A DNA stretch of 64,000 bases, from the NCBI GenBank assembly GCA_036743055.1, contig DAINQE010000002.1, positions 40,238-104,237 on the forward strand. Reading direction: 5' to 3'. This document shows positions 26,397-35,802 of this stretch, piece after piece; the stretch's first letter is position 1; each line of letters starts with the position of its first letter. The DNA comes from Sabulitectum sp036743055. GTDB taxonomy: Bacteria; Fermentibacterota; Fermentibacteria; Fermentibacterales; JCC-6. The position numbers and the translations under genes are program-made. The notes under the pieces were generated by a model, which did not search any database, had not been told where the DNA came from, and worked only from the letters and a program-made list of their open reading frames with translations.

Positions 26397-27491
26397 TCAC
26401 TGCTCCACCTCAAGGATATAAAGCACCGGAAAGATCTCCGGATCGGGTTCCCAGGCAACCATGCCGTTTTCGTGAACCTTCACCCTGAGATCCAGGCCCT
26501 GGAGTTCTTCGCAGTCAAGGGCTGTCCTGAACATGTGCTCTCCAAGGTTGTAGACATCGAACACCGGGCTTTCCTCACGTCCGTCCCTTACCCAGAGTCG
26601 GCCTTCCCCGTCGATGCCCATGCCCCTCAGGGGGACCATTTCCCTGTATTCCGACGGATCCCACTGCATTTCAGGAGATGCGCCCTCGTTCCTGAGCTGC
26701 TCCTGCATCTCGGAACGCTCCTTTTCGATATCCTCCACCGGCCTGGGCATCGGGTCCCGCTGCTCCTCAATTGTGTACAGAACCTCTCCGCTTCGGTCCA
26801 TGGCCACCACGGAGAATTCCTGATAGGAGTAGGGCGAGTAGTAGACGTTACCCTGAAAGTCAGAAGTGAACACGACCTCGCACTCCTCGGTGGACTCCCG
26901 AAGCCGTTCCCGATTGAATGGTGCAAGGCGGTTGTAGTATTCCATGTCCTGAACCGGTGAGTCGCTCCAGAGGGCGATTAGTTTCCCGTACATGGAGTTT
27001 TCCCTGTCGAAGATCCTGTAACTGCCGGTATAGCTTCCATCCGCGGCTGGACTGACCCTTTCGGGGGACCACGGGATAAAGCCTGAGATGATGGTATCCA
27101 CCGAAAGATCGGAAGAGAGGAAGGTCATTCTGGTAAGACCAGGATCACTTAGCACCACCCTTCCGTCGGCAAGAGCCGTCATGCAGAATGGGCGTATGTA
27201 TTCCCCCGGGCCCTCCCCTGATCCCCCCACCCTCTCCAGGAACTCGCCGTCGGGATCGTAGCAGGAGATCCGGCAGGTTATGCCGTCGAGTACAAGGATC
27301 CTCCCGTCCTGAAGCACGCACGCGTCCCTTATGCTGCCAAATACATAACAGCTGTCGCCGTACTCGGCCCCGACCGATACGCGTATCTCCAATGAAGGTG
27401 AAACCTCCCCGGCGGACAAGGAATCACTCTGAGGGGACTGGCAGCCAAGCAGGAAAAGAACCGTGATGCAGGATAACAGTCTCTGTAACAT
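26397..27491 (-). CDS. 6-bladed beta-propeller lipoprotein
   Basis: 364 residues. The signal peptide ends in the lipobox LFLLGC (Cys17). Blade-like strands repeat through the protein: DACVLQDGRILVLDG, RISCYDPDGEFLERVGGSGEGPGEY, CMTALADGRVVLSDPG and GIDGEGRLWVRDG. This is the 6-bladed beta-propeller family common in FCB-group bacteria; function is generally unknown (binding or signalling at the envelope). It is divergent from the gene at 27630 across a 138-bp regulatory space. Confidence 0.75.
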   Translation of the reverse strand: MLQRLLSCITVLFLLGCQSPQSDSLSAGEVSPSLEIRVSVGAEYGDSCYVFGSIRDACVLQDGRILVLDGITCRISCYDPDGEFLERVGGSGEGPGEYIRPFCMTALADGRVVLSDPGLTRMTFLSSDLSVDTIISGFIPWSPERVSPAADGSYTGSYRIFDRENSMYGKLIALWSDSPVQDMEYYNRLAPFNRERLRESTEECEVVFTSDFQGNVYYSPYSYQEFSVVAMDRSGEVLYTIEEQRDPMPRPVEDIEKERSEMQEQLRNEGASPEMQWDPSEYREMVPLRGMGIDGEGRLWVRDGREESPVFDVYNLGEHMFRTALDCEELQGLDLRVKVHENGMVAWEPDPEIFPVLYILEVEQ

Positions 27492-27571
27492 TTTTCATCA
27501 TTCCTTTCTCTTTTCACAGCAATATTTCTAAATATGATGATTCAGTTTCTCTTATGTCAAATTTGTCACAC

Positions 27572-27597
27572 TTGACTTATGTATCAATATGATACAT
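27572..27597 (+). promoter_or_regulatory. Promoter-proximal palindrome upstream of the DJ-1/propeller gene
   Basis: A perfect inverted repeat, ATGTATCA-ATA-TGATACAT (27579-27597), lies just after TTGACT (27572-27577), a good -35 hexamer for the + strand gene. A matching -10 is poor (CATATC or ACATAT at 27594-27600). The position fits an operator for an unknown regulator. Confidence 0.45.
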
Positions 27598-27629
27598 ATC
27601 TGTTCTGCCCTGATGAAAGGAGAAGAGAT

Positions 27630-29585
27630 ATGAAAGGGTTTGTTACGGTGCTTGCTGTGCTCTTGCTGGCCTCCGCAGCGGGAGCATCTGTTTTCGATGT
27701 TCTGCTCGTAGTTCCTGAAAAGTATGGAGCTAATCTCAACTTCAATGTTGACCACCTTCAGGGAATGGGGTTCAGGATCACCACCGCCGGAACCAGCGAA
27801 ACCATCTCCGCATGCAATGCCTCACTCCCTGCTATTGAAGTCGATACCCTTATCCAGGAAATACTTGATGTATCGTGCTATGACGCCGTGGCCATAATGC
27901 CTTCAAGGTGGTTCAATGTCGCCCAGCCTTACCAGGACCTGATCGAATCGCCGGAGGCCCTTGCTCTGATCCAGGCGGCGGTAGCCGACAGCATCCCTCT
28001 CTGGTCAACCTGCGCCGGACCGCTGGTGCTTGCTGCTGCCGATGTTCTCCAGGGGGTTACCATCCAGGGAAGGAGTGGACCCGACAGCTCATTCGTGGAT
28101 GTCTATGAGAATGCGGGAGCGAACTATATCGGATGGGGGCTGCTTCCCGTAATAGACGGCCCGATAATAACCACTTCGCGCGGACAGTATTTTCAGAGGG
28201 AGAACTGCCAGGCAGTGATCTCCGCATGGGCAGCGCTGAACTCCTCAAATCCGGCTGAAGACAATGAAGAAACAGTCTCCAGGGGAATAAGGAGCATGAT
28301 CCACCTTGATGGAGGAGGTTTTGCCGCTACAGGTTACGACTTCTCCACAGGTGGTCTGATGTCCGATGCCCTGGTTATGGCAATGGACAATGACGGACAG
28401 ACCCTCTGGGAAACAGTGATCGGCGGGGAGGGATTCGATTTCGGTCTCGATGTGATCCAGACATCAGAGGGAGATCTGATCATTGCGGGATACACCACCA
28501 GGAACGGTAATGAGGACATCCTCCTCACCAAAGTGGATATCCAGGGAAACATCCTGTGGGAGAACAGCTGGGGAACACCTGATCTCGAGATGGCCAGATC
28601 GGTCTGTGAATCTCCGGACGGGAACCTTTTCATAACCGGCAGGACCTGCCATGAAGCGGAGGGTGGCAGCGATCTGCTTCTGGTGATGACCGATCCGCAG
28701 GGAAACCCAGTCTGGGAACGGACATATGGAGGCTCCGGCCCGGAAACCGCTGACAGGATCCTTCTTACGGCAGAGGATCATCTGCTGATCGTGGGATCCA
28801 CGGGATCATTCACCGAGAACTCCGATGCATATCAGATCCTTCTGGACCTTAACGGCGATCTGATCAGGGAGAACTACTACGGCGCCCAGGGAGGGGAAGG
28901 CGGCTATGACCGGGCTAACTCAGCGGTGATCCTTCCCGACGGAAGAATCGCGATGGCAGGGGAATCCAACGATCCGGACAAATGCGGCATGTACTTCGTA
29001 CTTACTGAAAGCGACGGGGAGAAGATACTGGAGTCGTTCCACGGCAACGTTTTCTACGACTATTGCAGCAGTGTGATAGCAACCCCGGACGGAGGTTTTC
29101 TCCTCGCGGGCGCAACCAAGGACAGGTACACCTGCGACAACGACGCTTATCTTGTGAAACTCAACGAGTTCGGAGAGCTGGTCTGGGAAATGGAGTTCGG
29201 AGAGGAGACCACCGATGAATGGTGTTTCTCCATTGCGCAGGTCGAACCAGGCGTCTACATGGCAGCCGGCCAGAAAGAAACCGAGTCGGGGGGCTTTCAG
29301 GAGTGGGTCTTCCTGGTGGAGGATCCTTCCATGGGCAGCTCGCCTCACCAGAATGACCAGTGCAGTTTCTGGCCCAACCCTGCTTCATCCTCGATAACTG
29401 TCATGGCAGAGGACCTGACCGGTTCAGTAACGGTGATGGACCTTGCAGGAAGGGCGGTTGCAGAGGAATGGGCATCAGGTGGAACCGCCCGGCTTGATGT
29501 CAGCGGTCTTCCCGCCGGGCTCTATACAGTTCGCTGGTTCCAGAACGGGGCAGCTTCCCAGGGGCGGGTGGTGGTTATAAAGTGA
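27630..29585 (+). CDS. Secreted DJ-1/PfpI-like plus beta-propeller protein with T9SS-type C-terminus
   Basis: 651 residues from the ATG preceded by AAAGGAGAAGAG; an upstream in-frame ATG at 27579 lies inside the palindrome and would bury the signal peptide. MKGFVTVLAVLLLASAAGAS is a clear signal peptide. Residues 20-215 resemble a DJ-1/PfpI domain (VFDVLLVVPEKYG, YDAVAIMPSRW, then WSTCAGPLVLAAA with a Cys at the nucleophile elbow). Residues 225-560 hold about seven propeller-like repeats of the form GGGFAATGYD ... ALVMAMDNDGQTLWE and GNPVWERTYGG. The C-terminus (VTVMDLAGRAV ... LPAGLYTVRW) is a type-A-like sorting domain. The combination of a glutaminase-like fold with a surface propeller is unusual. 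Function unknown. Confidence 0.75.
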   Translation: MKGFVTVLAVLLLASAAGASVFDVLLVVPEKYGANLNFNVDHLQGMGFRITTAGTSETISACNASLPAIEVDTLIQEILDVSCYDAVAIMPSRWFNVAQPYQDLIESPEALALIQAAVADSIPLWSTCAGPLVLAAADVLQGVTIQGRSGPDSSFVDVYENAGANYIGWGLLPVIDGPIITTSRGQYFQRENCQAVISAWAALNSSNPAEDNEETVSRGIRSMIHLDGGGFAATGYDFSTGGLMSDALVMAMDNDGQTLWETVIGGEGFDFGLDVIQTSEGDLIIAGYTTRNGNEDILLTKVDIQGNILWENSWGTPDLEMARSVCESPDGNLFITGRTCHEAEGGSDLLLVMTDPQGNPVWERTYGGSGPETADRILLTAEDHLLIVGSTGSFTENSDAYQILLDLNGDLIRENYYGAQGGEGGYDRANSAVILPDGRIAMAGESNDPDKCGMYFVLTESDGEKILESFHGNVFYDYCSSVIATPDGGFLLAGATKDRYTCDNDAYLVKLNEFGELVWEMEFGEETTDEWCFSIAQVEPGVYMAAGQKETESGGFQEWVFLVEDPSMGSSPHQNDQCSFWPNPASSSITVMAEDLTGSVTVMDLAGRAVAEEWASGGTARLDVSGLPAGLYTVRWFQNGAASQGRVVVIK

Positions 29586-29613
29586 CCCGCCCCGGAATGG
29601 TTACAAGCAGCTT

Positions 29614-30488
29614 TCAGCTGACCAGCATCGCCTTGGCGAACCTGCCATGTATTCGGGTAGTGAGCCTGGCAAGGTGCAGGGTATGCACCGTGAGCATACC
29701 GCCGGCTGCCATTACTGCCGGCATCGCATAAAGGGGAAACCTGATGTCCGGTTCTATAACTGCATGTCCGAAACCGTACTGTATCACTGGAGCACTCATC
29801 AGCGAGATCGCCAGACTGAACAGGGTAACGATGAGTGTGAAGAAAGGATTCCCAGGGGCTGCATCAGGACCATGTAAATCAGCGTGGTCCAGGTGCTGCC
29901 CGTGGTGAACATCACCTTGAACTTCTCCCACCATGAGCCGCCCCTGGGAACGATTGACCTCCTTGGCATCCTGGTTCCCAGGAGGGCTTCAACAAGCCTT
30001 CCCTCAACGAACCCGAGCCCTCTCACCGCAAGGAAGAAAAGCATCATGACAGGCAACCCTATGATAAGGAGGATCAGGCTGAAGGAGAGGGACAACCCCG
30101 TAACCGCCAGGCTGAAGTAGAAAGTTCCGGTTACGAGGGAAAGCACCATGTACAGGCAGGCAGCCCAGGCCCCAGGGTCGCCGACTATGCCGAAGAAGGC
30201 TCCGAAACCACCCTTCCCGGCGGGCTTCCCGGCAAACACCGGGGTGGTCTGCTCCTCTATGTCCGAATAGACCCCCCTGATGTCTTCCGGAGATCCGTAA
30301 AGGCCGATCACCTTGCGGGCAAGCTCCGCTGGATCCGCATCGGGGTTCAGTTCCTGTTCGCTTCTCAGGGCTTCCATAAGATGGTCTTCGGCATTCGCCA
30401 GTGCATCATGCACGGTGGACCTGTCAAGATCCCCCAGGGCAGCCCTGAGTTCGTCAAGATAATTTTCAATGTGCCCTCTACCTTTCAT
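29614..30488 (-). pseudogene. HAAS/sensor-type membrane protein, broken by a frameshift
   Basis: Two overlapping reading frames make one protein. The first starts at MKGRGHIENYLDEL (GGAGG 8 bases upstream), carries an N-terminal helical HAAS-like domain (EDHLMEALRSEQEL, DPAELARKVIGLYGSPEDI) and then membrane helices, and runs to MVLMQPLGIL. The second resumes with PFFTLIVTLFSLAISLMSAPVIQ and ends at 29614. Restoring one T in the TTT run near 29843-29845 (minus strand) gives a smooth GILFFTLIV join. It is either an assembly or sequencing error in a homopolymer or a genuine frameshift. The gene overlaps a padR-like gene by 11 nt; PadR plus HAAS/sensor protein pairs are common and the membrane partner is thought to sense envelope conditions. 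Confidence 0.7.
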
Positions 30489-30843
30489 CGGCCATACCTC
30501 CAAGGATTCTGTTCACCACTTCCCCTGCTTCCTCCCAGATCTTCCTCCAGCGCACAAGGGCCCTGCGTCCATCCTCCGTTATCCTGTAGTACCTTCTGGG
30601 GGGACCTGAAACCGAGGGCTCAACGGTGCTGCTTAAGAGCCCGTTCCTCTCCAGGGATTTCAGAACGGGATACAGCGCTCCCTGCTTAATGAGCTGGAAG
30701 TCGAGGTCGCCGGACATCTCCTTTGCTATCCTGTATCCGTACATCGGTTCGCCGGCCTGGGCCAGGACAGCAAGCAGCGCCAGGGAGGTGGTGCCGGAAC
30801 TTATCTCCCGGCTGAACTTCCTGTCGACCATCTCCGTTTCCAC
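30478..30843 (-). CDS. PadR-family transcriptional regulator
   Basis: 121 residues from a GTG with AGGAGG 5 bases upstream. The winged-helix pattern is complete: TTSLALLAVLAQAGEPMYGYRIAKEM, LIKQGALYPVLKSLERNGLLSSTVE and PPRRYYRITEDGRRAL. It binds DNA as a dimer and normally represses its own operon, which includes the membrane sensor-type gene just downstream. Promoter at 30891-30920. Confidence 0.88.
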   Translation of the reverse strand: METEMVDRKFSREISSGTTSLALLAVLAQAGEPMYGYRIAKEMSGDLDFQLIKQGALYPVLKSLERNGLLSSTVEPSVSGPPRRYYRITEDGRRALVRWRKIWEEAGEVVNRILGGMADER

Positions 30844-30890
30844 ATCTGCCTCCTTTCATCACTGGATGCGAGCGTTCTACCACCAGATCG

Positions 30891-30920
30891 ATACTAATCA
30901 ATACCGAACTCTATTGTCAA
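30891..30920 (-). promoter_or_regulatory. Promoter of the padR-sensor operon
   Basis: On the minus strand TTGACA (30920-30915) and TAGTAT (30896-30891) are spaced 18 bases apart. The stretch between and over the -10 contains two near-identical halves (GGTATTGATTAGTATC), a possible site for autoregulation by PadR. Confidence 0.5.
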
Positions 30921-31039
30921 GTTATGAATAGTGTCAGCCTGATGGTACAGTAATGGAATCCTCCCACTTGACCCGGACTCGGGTCTGCGCCATGTATGCC
31001 TCAATGATGGAACTTCCACGCAGTCGTTAGGAGCAGCCT

Positions 31040-33922
31040 TTGCACAACGAGGGTCATTCCCGTTTCGCTGACCTGCTCATGGATTCCGAAGACAATCTCT
31101 TCTCCCTGCTGTCGCTGTTCAAGGAAACCCTGGTATTCATCTTCGATGCCCAGGGCCGCTTCACCTTCGGCCACACCGATTCCAGGTCCAGGCTTCACAG
31201 CGATCCTGAACACTTCCTGGGAAAGACGGTGGCTGAGGTCATGCCGGGACATGTGGTCAAGCCCTTCATGGAAGCCATGAAAAGGAACATGAAGGGCGAG
31301 GTTGCCGAGTTCGACTACTGGATGGACCTGATCACCCACACCGGCTGGTTCAGCGCAACCTGCTCGCCGATCTTCAGGAACGGTTCATTCGAAGGCACCA
31401 TGGCCATCGTAAGGGACGTCACTTCCCGAAGGAACGCCACCGAGGCCCTGAGAACCAGCGAAGAGAACTACCGCACCCTGGTGGAGATGGCTGCCATGGG
31501 CATAGTGATCATCTCCGAAGGAACAGTGGTTTACGCAAATCCTCTTGCAAGTACCATTTCCGGATTCGACAATGGGGAAATAGTGGGCAGAAGCTTCCTG
31601 GACTTCATTGCTCCCTCGGATCGAAAGAGGGTTTCTGAGATACACGGGAAACGGATCTCAGGGGAAGCCGCACCTCAGGTATACGAGTTGAGGATGCTGA
31701 AGAAGAACGGCCGGCTCATAGACATTGAGGTAAGCGCGAAATTGATTGACTATCAGAGCAGCCAGGCAGTTCAGGTCCTTATGCAGGACATCACCGAGAG
31801 GAAGAAGACCGAGAAGGAACTCATCTCAGTGCAGGACTCGCTGAAGGACAGGGTGGCCGACAGGACGAGGGAACTCGAGAAATACAGGGCTCACCTGGAG
31901 GAACTGGTCGAGGAGCGAACGGGGAGGTTGAGGGACACGGTGAACCTCCTTCGCACCGAGATAGAGGAGAGGATAGTAGCCGAGGAAAGGGTTGAGCACC
32001 TGAACCTGATACTTCGGGCCATACGCAACATCAACCAGCTCATTACCAATGAGACCGACGTGCAGAAGCTGATAGACGGCGCGTGCAGAAAACTGGTGGA
32101 GACACGGGGCTACAAGGACGCGTGGATATTCCTTCTGAACAGGGATGGAAGCTTCAGGTGCTCCGCCGAGGCTGTTCCCGGGGAGAACCTCGAACCGCTT
32201 CTCGAACACGTGATGCAAGGTAACTACACACCTTGTCTCGAGAAGTCCATGGCTTTCCATGGGTCCTGGATCTCGGATGAGGACCGCTCGATCTGCGTGA
32301 ACTGCCCCCTGAAGCCGGACACCGACGAGCCCAGACGGATCATGTCCTGCAGACTTGAGTGCCACGGTAGGATCCATGGGGTCCTTACCGTTACCAGTCT
32401 CGGGGAGTACCCCCCTGACACCGAAGAGATATCACTTTTCAAAGAGGTATGCGACGACATCGCCTTCGCCCTGGACAGCATCGAGCAGGAGCAGGGAAGA
32501 AAGGCCGCGGCCAGGGCCCTGGCTGAAAGCCGCAACAGGTATGAAGCCCTTTTCGAGAACGCCACCGTCCCCATCCTTTTCATACAGAACGACACCATAC
32601 TGGAGTGCAACACCAAGTGCGCCGAGACCTTCGGTTTTTCCGCAGAAGAGATGACGGGAAGGACTCCATACGACCTCTCCCCTCCGGAACAGCCTGACGG
32701 CAGGCCGTCGAAGGAGGCGGCCCTGGCCTACATCAAAGCCGCAGTGAAGGAGGGGCCCCAGTACTTCATGTGGATGCACATGAGGTCCAGTGGCGAGGTC
32801 TTCCCCGCCGAGGTGGGGCTCAACGCCATCGAGATAGACGGCAGGAGCTACATACAGGCCGTGCTGAAGGATGTTACCAACAGGGAAAGGGCCGAGGCGG
32901 CCCTCAGGGAAAGCGAGCGTAATTACCGCACATTGTACACCAATGTTCCCGTGGGCCTGTTCAGGAGCGAAGCGAGCGAGAGGGGCAGACTGCTGGAGGC
33001 CAATCCTGCCATGGCCTCCATATTCGGCTACGATTCACCTCCAGCCATTCTCAAGACCACTGCGGTATCCCTTTTCGCCCGGGAGGAGGACAGGGGCAGG
33101 ATGCTGGAACTGCTGGGGAAGAGAAAGGTCATCAGGGATCACGCGGTTGAAATGAGAAGGGCCGACGGCTCAGCATTCTGGGCATCCATATCCGCAAGAT
33201 CATTCACTTCCCCGGATGGAAGCAGGACCTATATCGACGGAATAGTTAAGGACGTTTCCGAGACAAGACAGTACGAATCAGACCTCAGAAGAAGCGTGGA
33301 GAGCCTTCAAAACGCCATAGAAGGCACCGTATCCGCCATGAGCATGCTGGTGGAGATGAAGGATCCCTACACCTCGGGACACCAGAAGGGTGTGGCCCAC
33401 CTGGCCTGTGCCATAGCTGAAAAAATGGGGCTTCCCGAAGAAACTGTCAGCTGCATAAGGATCGCCTCCACCCTCCACGACCTGGGGAAGCTAAGCATAC
33501 CCACCGAGATACTCAGCAAACCGGGCCCACTCAGCGAATACGAGGTGGATTTCCTGAAGACACACCCCCGGGCTGCGTATGACATACTCGAGTCGATAGA
33601 GTTCCCATGGCCCATAGCGAAGGTGATCCTTCAGCACCATGAAAGGATGGACGGCTCAGGCTACCCCCAGGGTCTGAAGGGTGAAGATATTTCCATCGAA
33701 GCGCGCATCGTGGCGGTGTCTGACGTTGTTGAGGCCACTGCTTCCAGAAGGCCCTACAGGGCCAGCAAGGGTGTGGAGGTGGCCCTGAAGGCCATCAGGG
33801 AAGGGGCCGGGGTGATCTACGACGAAGAAGTGGTGGAAGCCTGCGTCAGGCTGTTCCATGATAAGGGTTTCTCCCTGCTGGACCACGACAGCCTTACCAT
33901 AGGAGCCGATTTCGCTATCTAG
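31040..33922 (+). CDS. Multi-PAS/GAF HD-GYP domain protein (predicted c-di-GMP phosphodiesterase)
   Basis: 960 residues from a TTG with TTAGGAG upstream; an ATG at 31079 is an alternative. Order of domains: PAS (about 20-130), PAS (145-265), a coiled-coil linker rich in Glu, Arg and Leu (265-320), a GAF-like domain (335-490), PAS (505-625), PAS (635-745) and HD-GYP (770-945). The HD-GYP motif set is intact: TLHDLGKLSIP near residue 811 and HHERMDGSGYPQGL near residue 870. There is no membrane segment, so it is a cytoplasmic sensor that would hydrolyse cyclic di-GMP. A second HD-GYP protein is encoded at 57757, but no GGDEF protein is in the window. Confidence 0.85.
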   Translation: MHNEGHSRFADLLMDSEDNLFSLLSLFKETLVFIFDAQGRFTFGHTDSRSRLHSDPEHFLGKTVAEVMPGHVVKPFMEAMKRNMKGEVAEFDYWMDLITHTGWFSATCSPIFRNGSFEGTMAIVRDVTSRRNATEALRTSEENYRTLVEMAAMGIVIISEGTVVYANPLASTISGFDNGEIVGRSFLDFIAPSDRKRVSEIHGKRISGEAAPQVYELRMLKKNGRLIDIEVSAKLIDYQSSQAVQVLMQDITERKKTEKELISVQDSLKDRVADRTRELEKYRAHLEELVEERTGRLRDTVNLLRTEIEERIVAEERVEHLNLILRAIRNINQLITNETDVQKLIDGACRKLVETRGYKDAWIFLLNRDGSFRCSAEAVPGENLEPLLEHVMQGNYTPCLEKSMAFHGSWISDEDRSICVNCPLKPDTDEPRRIMSCRLECHGRIHGVLTVTSLGEYPPDTEEISLFKEVCDDIAFALDSIEQEQGRKAAARALAESRNRYEALFENATVPILFIQNDTILECNTKCAETFGFSAEEMTGRTPYDLSPPEQPDGRPSKEAALAYIKAAVKEGPQYFMWMHMRSSGEVFPAEVGLNAIEIDGRSYIQAVLKDVTNRERAEAALRESERNYRTLYTNVPVGLFRSEASERGRLLEANPAMASIFGYDSPPAILKTTAVSLFAREEDRGRMLELLGKRKVIRDHAVEMRRADGSAFWASISARSFTSPDGSRTYIDGIVKDVSETRQYESDLRRSVESLQNAIEGTVSAMSMLVEMKDPYTSGHQKGVAHLACAIAEKMGLPEETVSCIRIASTLHDLGKLSIPTEILSKPGPLSEYEVDFLKTHPRAAYDILESIEFPWPIAKVILQHHERMDGSGYPQGLKGEDISIEARIVAVSDVVEATASRRPYRASKGVEVALKAIREGAGVIYDEEVVEACVRLFHDKGFSLLDHDSLTIGADFAI

Positions 33923-34385
33923 GCACGTCCTCCGCACCCTGAGCCTCTTCCTCGGTCTGTTCCCTTACATCCACCACGTTCACAGTGAAGTCCAGGGGCA
34001 TCCCGGCAAGAGGATGGTTCCTGTCAACGGTAACCTCGTCGCCGTTTACCTCAGAAACGGTTATCACCTGAAGGTTCCCGTTGCTGTCCTGGGCCTGGAA
34101 CTGCATTCCCGGTTCCAGTTTGTCCATACCGTGGAAGACCTCTCTCTTCAGTACCGCAACGAGGTTGGGGTTCCTCTGACCATACCCTTCTTCAGGGGGC
34201 ACCACAACGGAGAAGGAATCCCCCTGAGATTTGCCTTCCAGTTCCCTCTCAAGGCCTGGTATTATTGATCCCGTGCCATGTATGTAGGTAAGGGGATCAT
34301 CCTCTGGAGAAGCGCTGATAACCTCTCCCTCGGGGTTCTTCAGTGTGTAGTGAAAGGAAGCTACTCTGTTGTTCCTGATCTCCAT
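33915..34385 (-). CDS. slyD: FKBP-type peptidyl-prolyl cis-trans isomerase, SlyD-like
   Basis: 156 residues, CAGGAG upstream of the ATG. The FKBP core is split by an insert-in-flap domain as in SlyD: FHYTLKNPEGEVISAS, YIHGTGSIIPGLERELEG, then PPEEGYGQRNPNLV and the closing HPLAGMPLDFTVNVVDVRE. It accelerates proline isomerisation and acts as a chaperone. The acidic tail lacks the His/Cys-rich metal-binding stretch of E. coli SlyD. It overlaps the end of the convergent HD-GYP gene by 8 nt. Confidence 0.9.
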   Translation of the reverse strand: MEIRNNRVASFHYTLKNPEGEVISASPEDDPLTYIHGTGSIIPGLERELEGKSQGDSFSVVVPPEEGYGQRNPNLVAVLKREVFHGMDKLEPGMQFQAQDSNGNLQVITVSEVNGDEVTVDRNHPLAGMPLDFTVNVVDVREQTEEEAQGAEDVPR

Positions 34386-34430
34386 GTGTTTCTCCTGACA
34401 GGGATGGGAAAGATCTTAGGGCGAGTTCCC

Positions 34431-34459
34431 ATACTACAAGGAAACACAGAGTTCGTCAA
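34431..34459 (-). promoter_or_regulatory. Promoter of slyD
   Basis: On the minus strand TTGACG (34459-34454) and TAGTAT (34436-34431) are exactly 17 bases apart, about 45 bases upstream of the slyD start. Confidence 0.55.
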
Positions 34460-34475
34460 CTTATTTTCTTTTATA

Positions 34476-35561
34476 CTAGTTAACTACCACCATGCGGTGA
34501 CTGGAACGATATCCTCCCGCGTCGAGGCCTATTAGATAGACCCCGCATTCCAGACCGCTCAGCTGGAACTGGTGACTTCCGCCGGGCAATGAGGCGGCAG
34601 ATATCTCCGCCGCCCGCCTTCCCGCCGCGTCGAAAACCATGATCTCCAGGGGTAATACTTCAGAAAGCGAAACCTTGATGGTGGCTCTATCGGACACGGG
34701 ACTTGGAATCTCCACCAGATAAGGAAGACCATCCGATATGTACTCCACTGAGGCTCCACTGGTGCCCCAGCCCGCCAGCACTGCCATCATCCACCACCAG
34801 GCAGAACCCTTGTTGTAGCAGCTTTCAGCTGTGGTATGGCCGTACTCGTCGCCGTAATACTGGGGGTGCTCCGCCGGCACCGCGGTTCCGTTGTACTGGT
34901 AGGTGTGGTGCTCCCACTGGGAGGATGAAGGGTTGTACCACCAGGCGTCCATGTCCGCAAAGTCGAAGAGCACCTTGTCGTTGGCGGTACAGTAGTCACG
35001 GATCTGATTGTTCCTCAAGAACCTGTTGTAGCCTTCGGATCCGGTTGCCTGGGCATTCCCGGTGAAGTACACGAAGGTCACTTCCGGGTATTCCGACTCA
35101 AGCTGGGACATGGCATCCAGATAGGCCTGAACCTGCGACTGGTCGTAGTAGTCGCACTGGGAGCACCAGCACCACATGGAAGTGTCCAGTGCTGGATTGC
35201 CGTCGAGCACGTCCCTTGTGAGGTTCAGCCCTTCGCTGGACTCCCAGTAAAGGTCAGGGGTAACGTAGGACTCGTTCTCCTGCCCGTCGAAGACACAGTA
35301 GGCTCCCGAAACCTGGGGAAGATACCCTATACCCACTTCGGCGTCGCAGAGGGGAACGTCGTCCTCCACGAAGTCGAGACCGTAAGTGAGCTGCCCCCCG
35401 TGGGAGGTATGGGCATAGTGGGACTGCAGCGAACTCTTCACCGCCTCTATCCAGACCGGCGGCACCTGGGAAAGATCGGTGCAGGAGTGGTCTATCAAGA
35501 CGCCCTGCGCCATGGCGCTGAAACCCATGAGAATCAAAACGGAGATCAACCTTACTGACAT
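34476..35561 (-). CDS. Secreted protein with HTSHGG motif and T9SS-type C-terminus
   Basis: 361 residues. A signal peptide (LISVLILMGFSAMAQG) is followed by IDHSCTDLSQVPPVWIEAVKSS and YAHTSHGGQLTYGL near residue 50, then WCWCSQCDYYD, VTFVYFTGNAQATG and a C-terminal half rich in aromatic residues and His (EHHTYQYNG). The HTSHG-type opening recurs in exported proteins of Planctomycetes and FCB bacteria as I recall, and has SGNH-hydrolase overtones, but I do not assign an activity. The last 75 residues (LEIMVFDAAGRRAAE ... GVYLIGLDAGG) form a type-A-like sorting domain. It stands alone between slyD and the toxin-antitoxin region. Confidence 0.7.
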   Translation of the reverse strand: MSVRLISVLILMGFSAMAQGVLIDHSCTDLSQVPPVWIEAVKSSLQSHYAHTSHGGQLTYGLDFVEDDVPLCDAEVGIGYLPQVSGAYCVFDGQENESYVTPDLYWESSEGLNLTRDVLDGNPALDTSMWCWCSQCDYYDQSQVQAYLDAMSQLESEYPEVTFVYFTGNAQATGSEGYNRFLRNNQIRDYCTANDKVLFDFADMDAWWYNPSSSQWEHHTYQYNGTAVPAEHPQYYGDEYGHTTAESCYNKGSAWWWMMAVLAGWGTSGASVEYISDGLPYLVEIPSPVSDRATIKVSLSEVLPLEIMVFDAAGRRAAEISAASLPGGSHQFQLSGLECGVYLIGLDAGGYRSSHRMVVVN

Positions 35562-35802
35562 AATCCATCCCCCCTTAGTGGTTTACATCAAAGAATCAGC
35601 ATCTTCATGGGAAAAGTCAATAGACCCTTGCCACCAGTTTCCCGCTGATGGAACACTTTCTCACCACAGCGGACCTCCCTGCCCCGGCGAAGGAGAGGAT
35701 ATCAGGAGCAGAACGGTCTCGGAAACCAGAATGAATAGTGATCTCGCCCCGCTGACGGAGAAGATACCCCCTGTCGGATAGAGCGCGATCTCTGACACGA
35801 AC

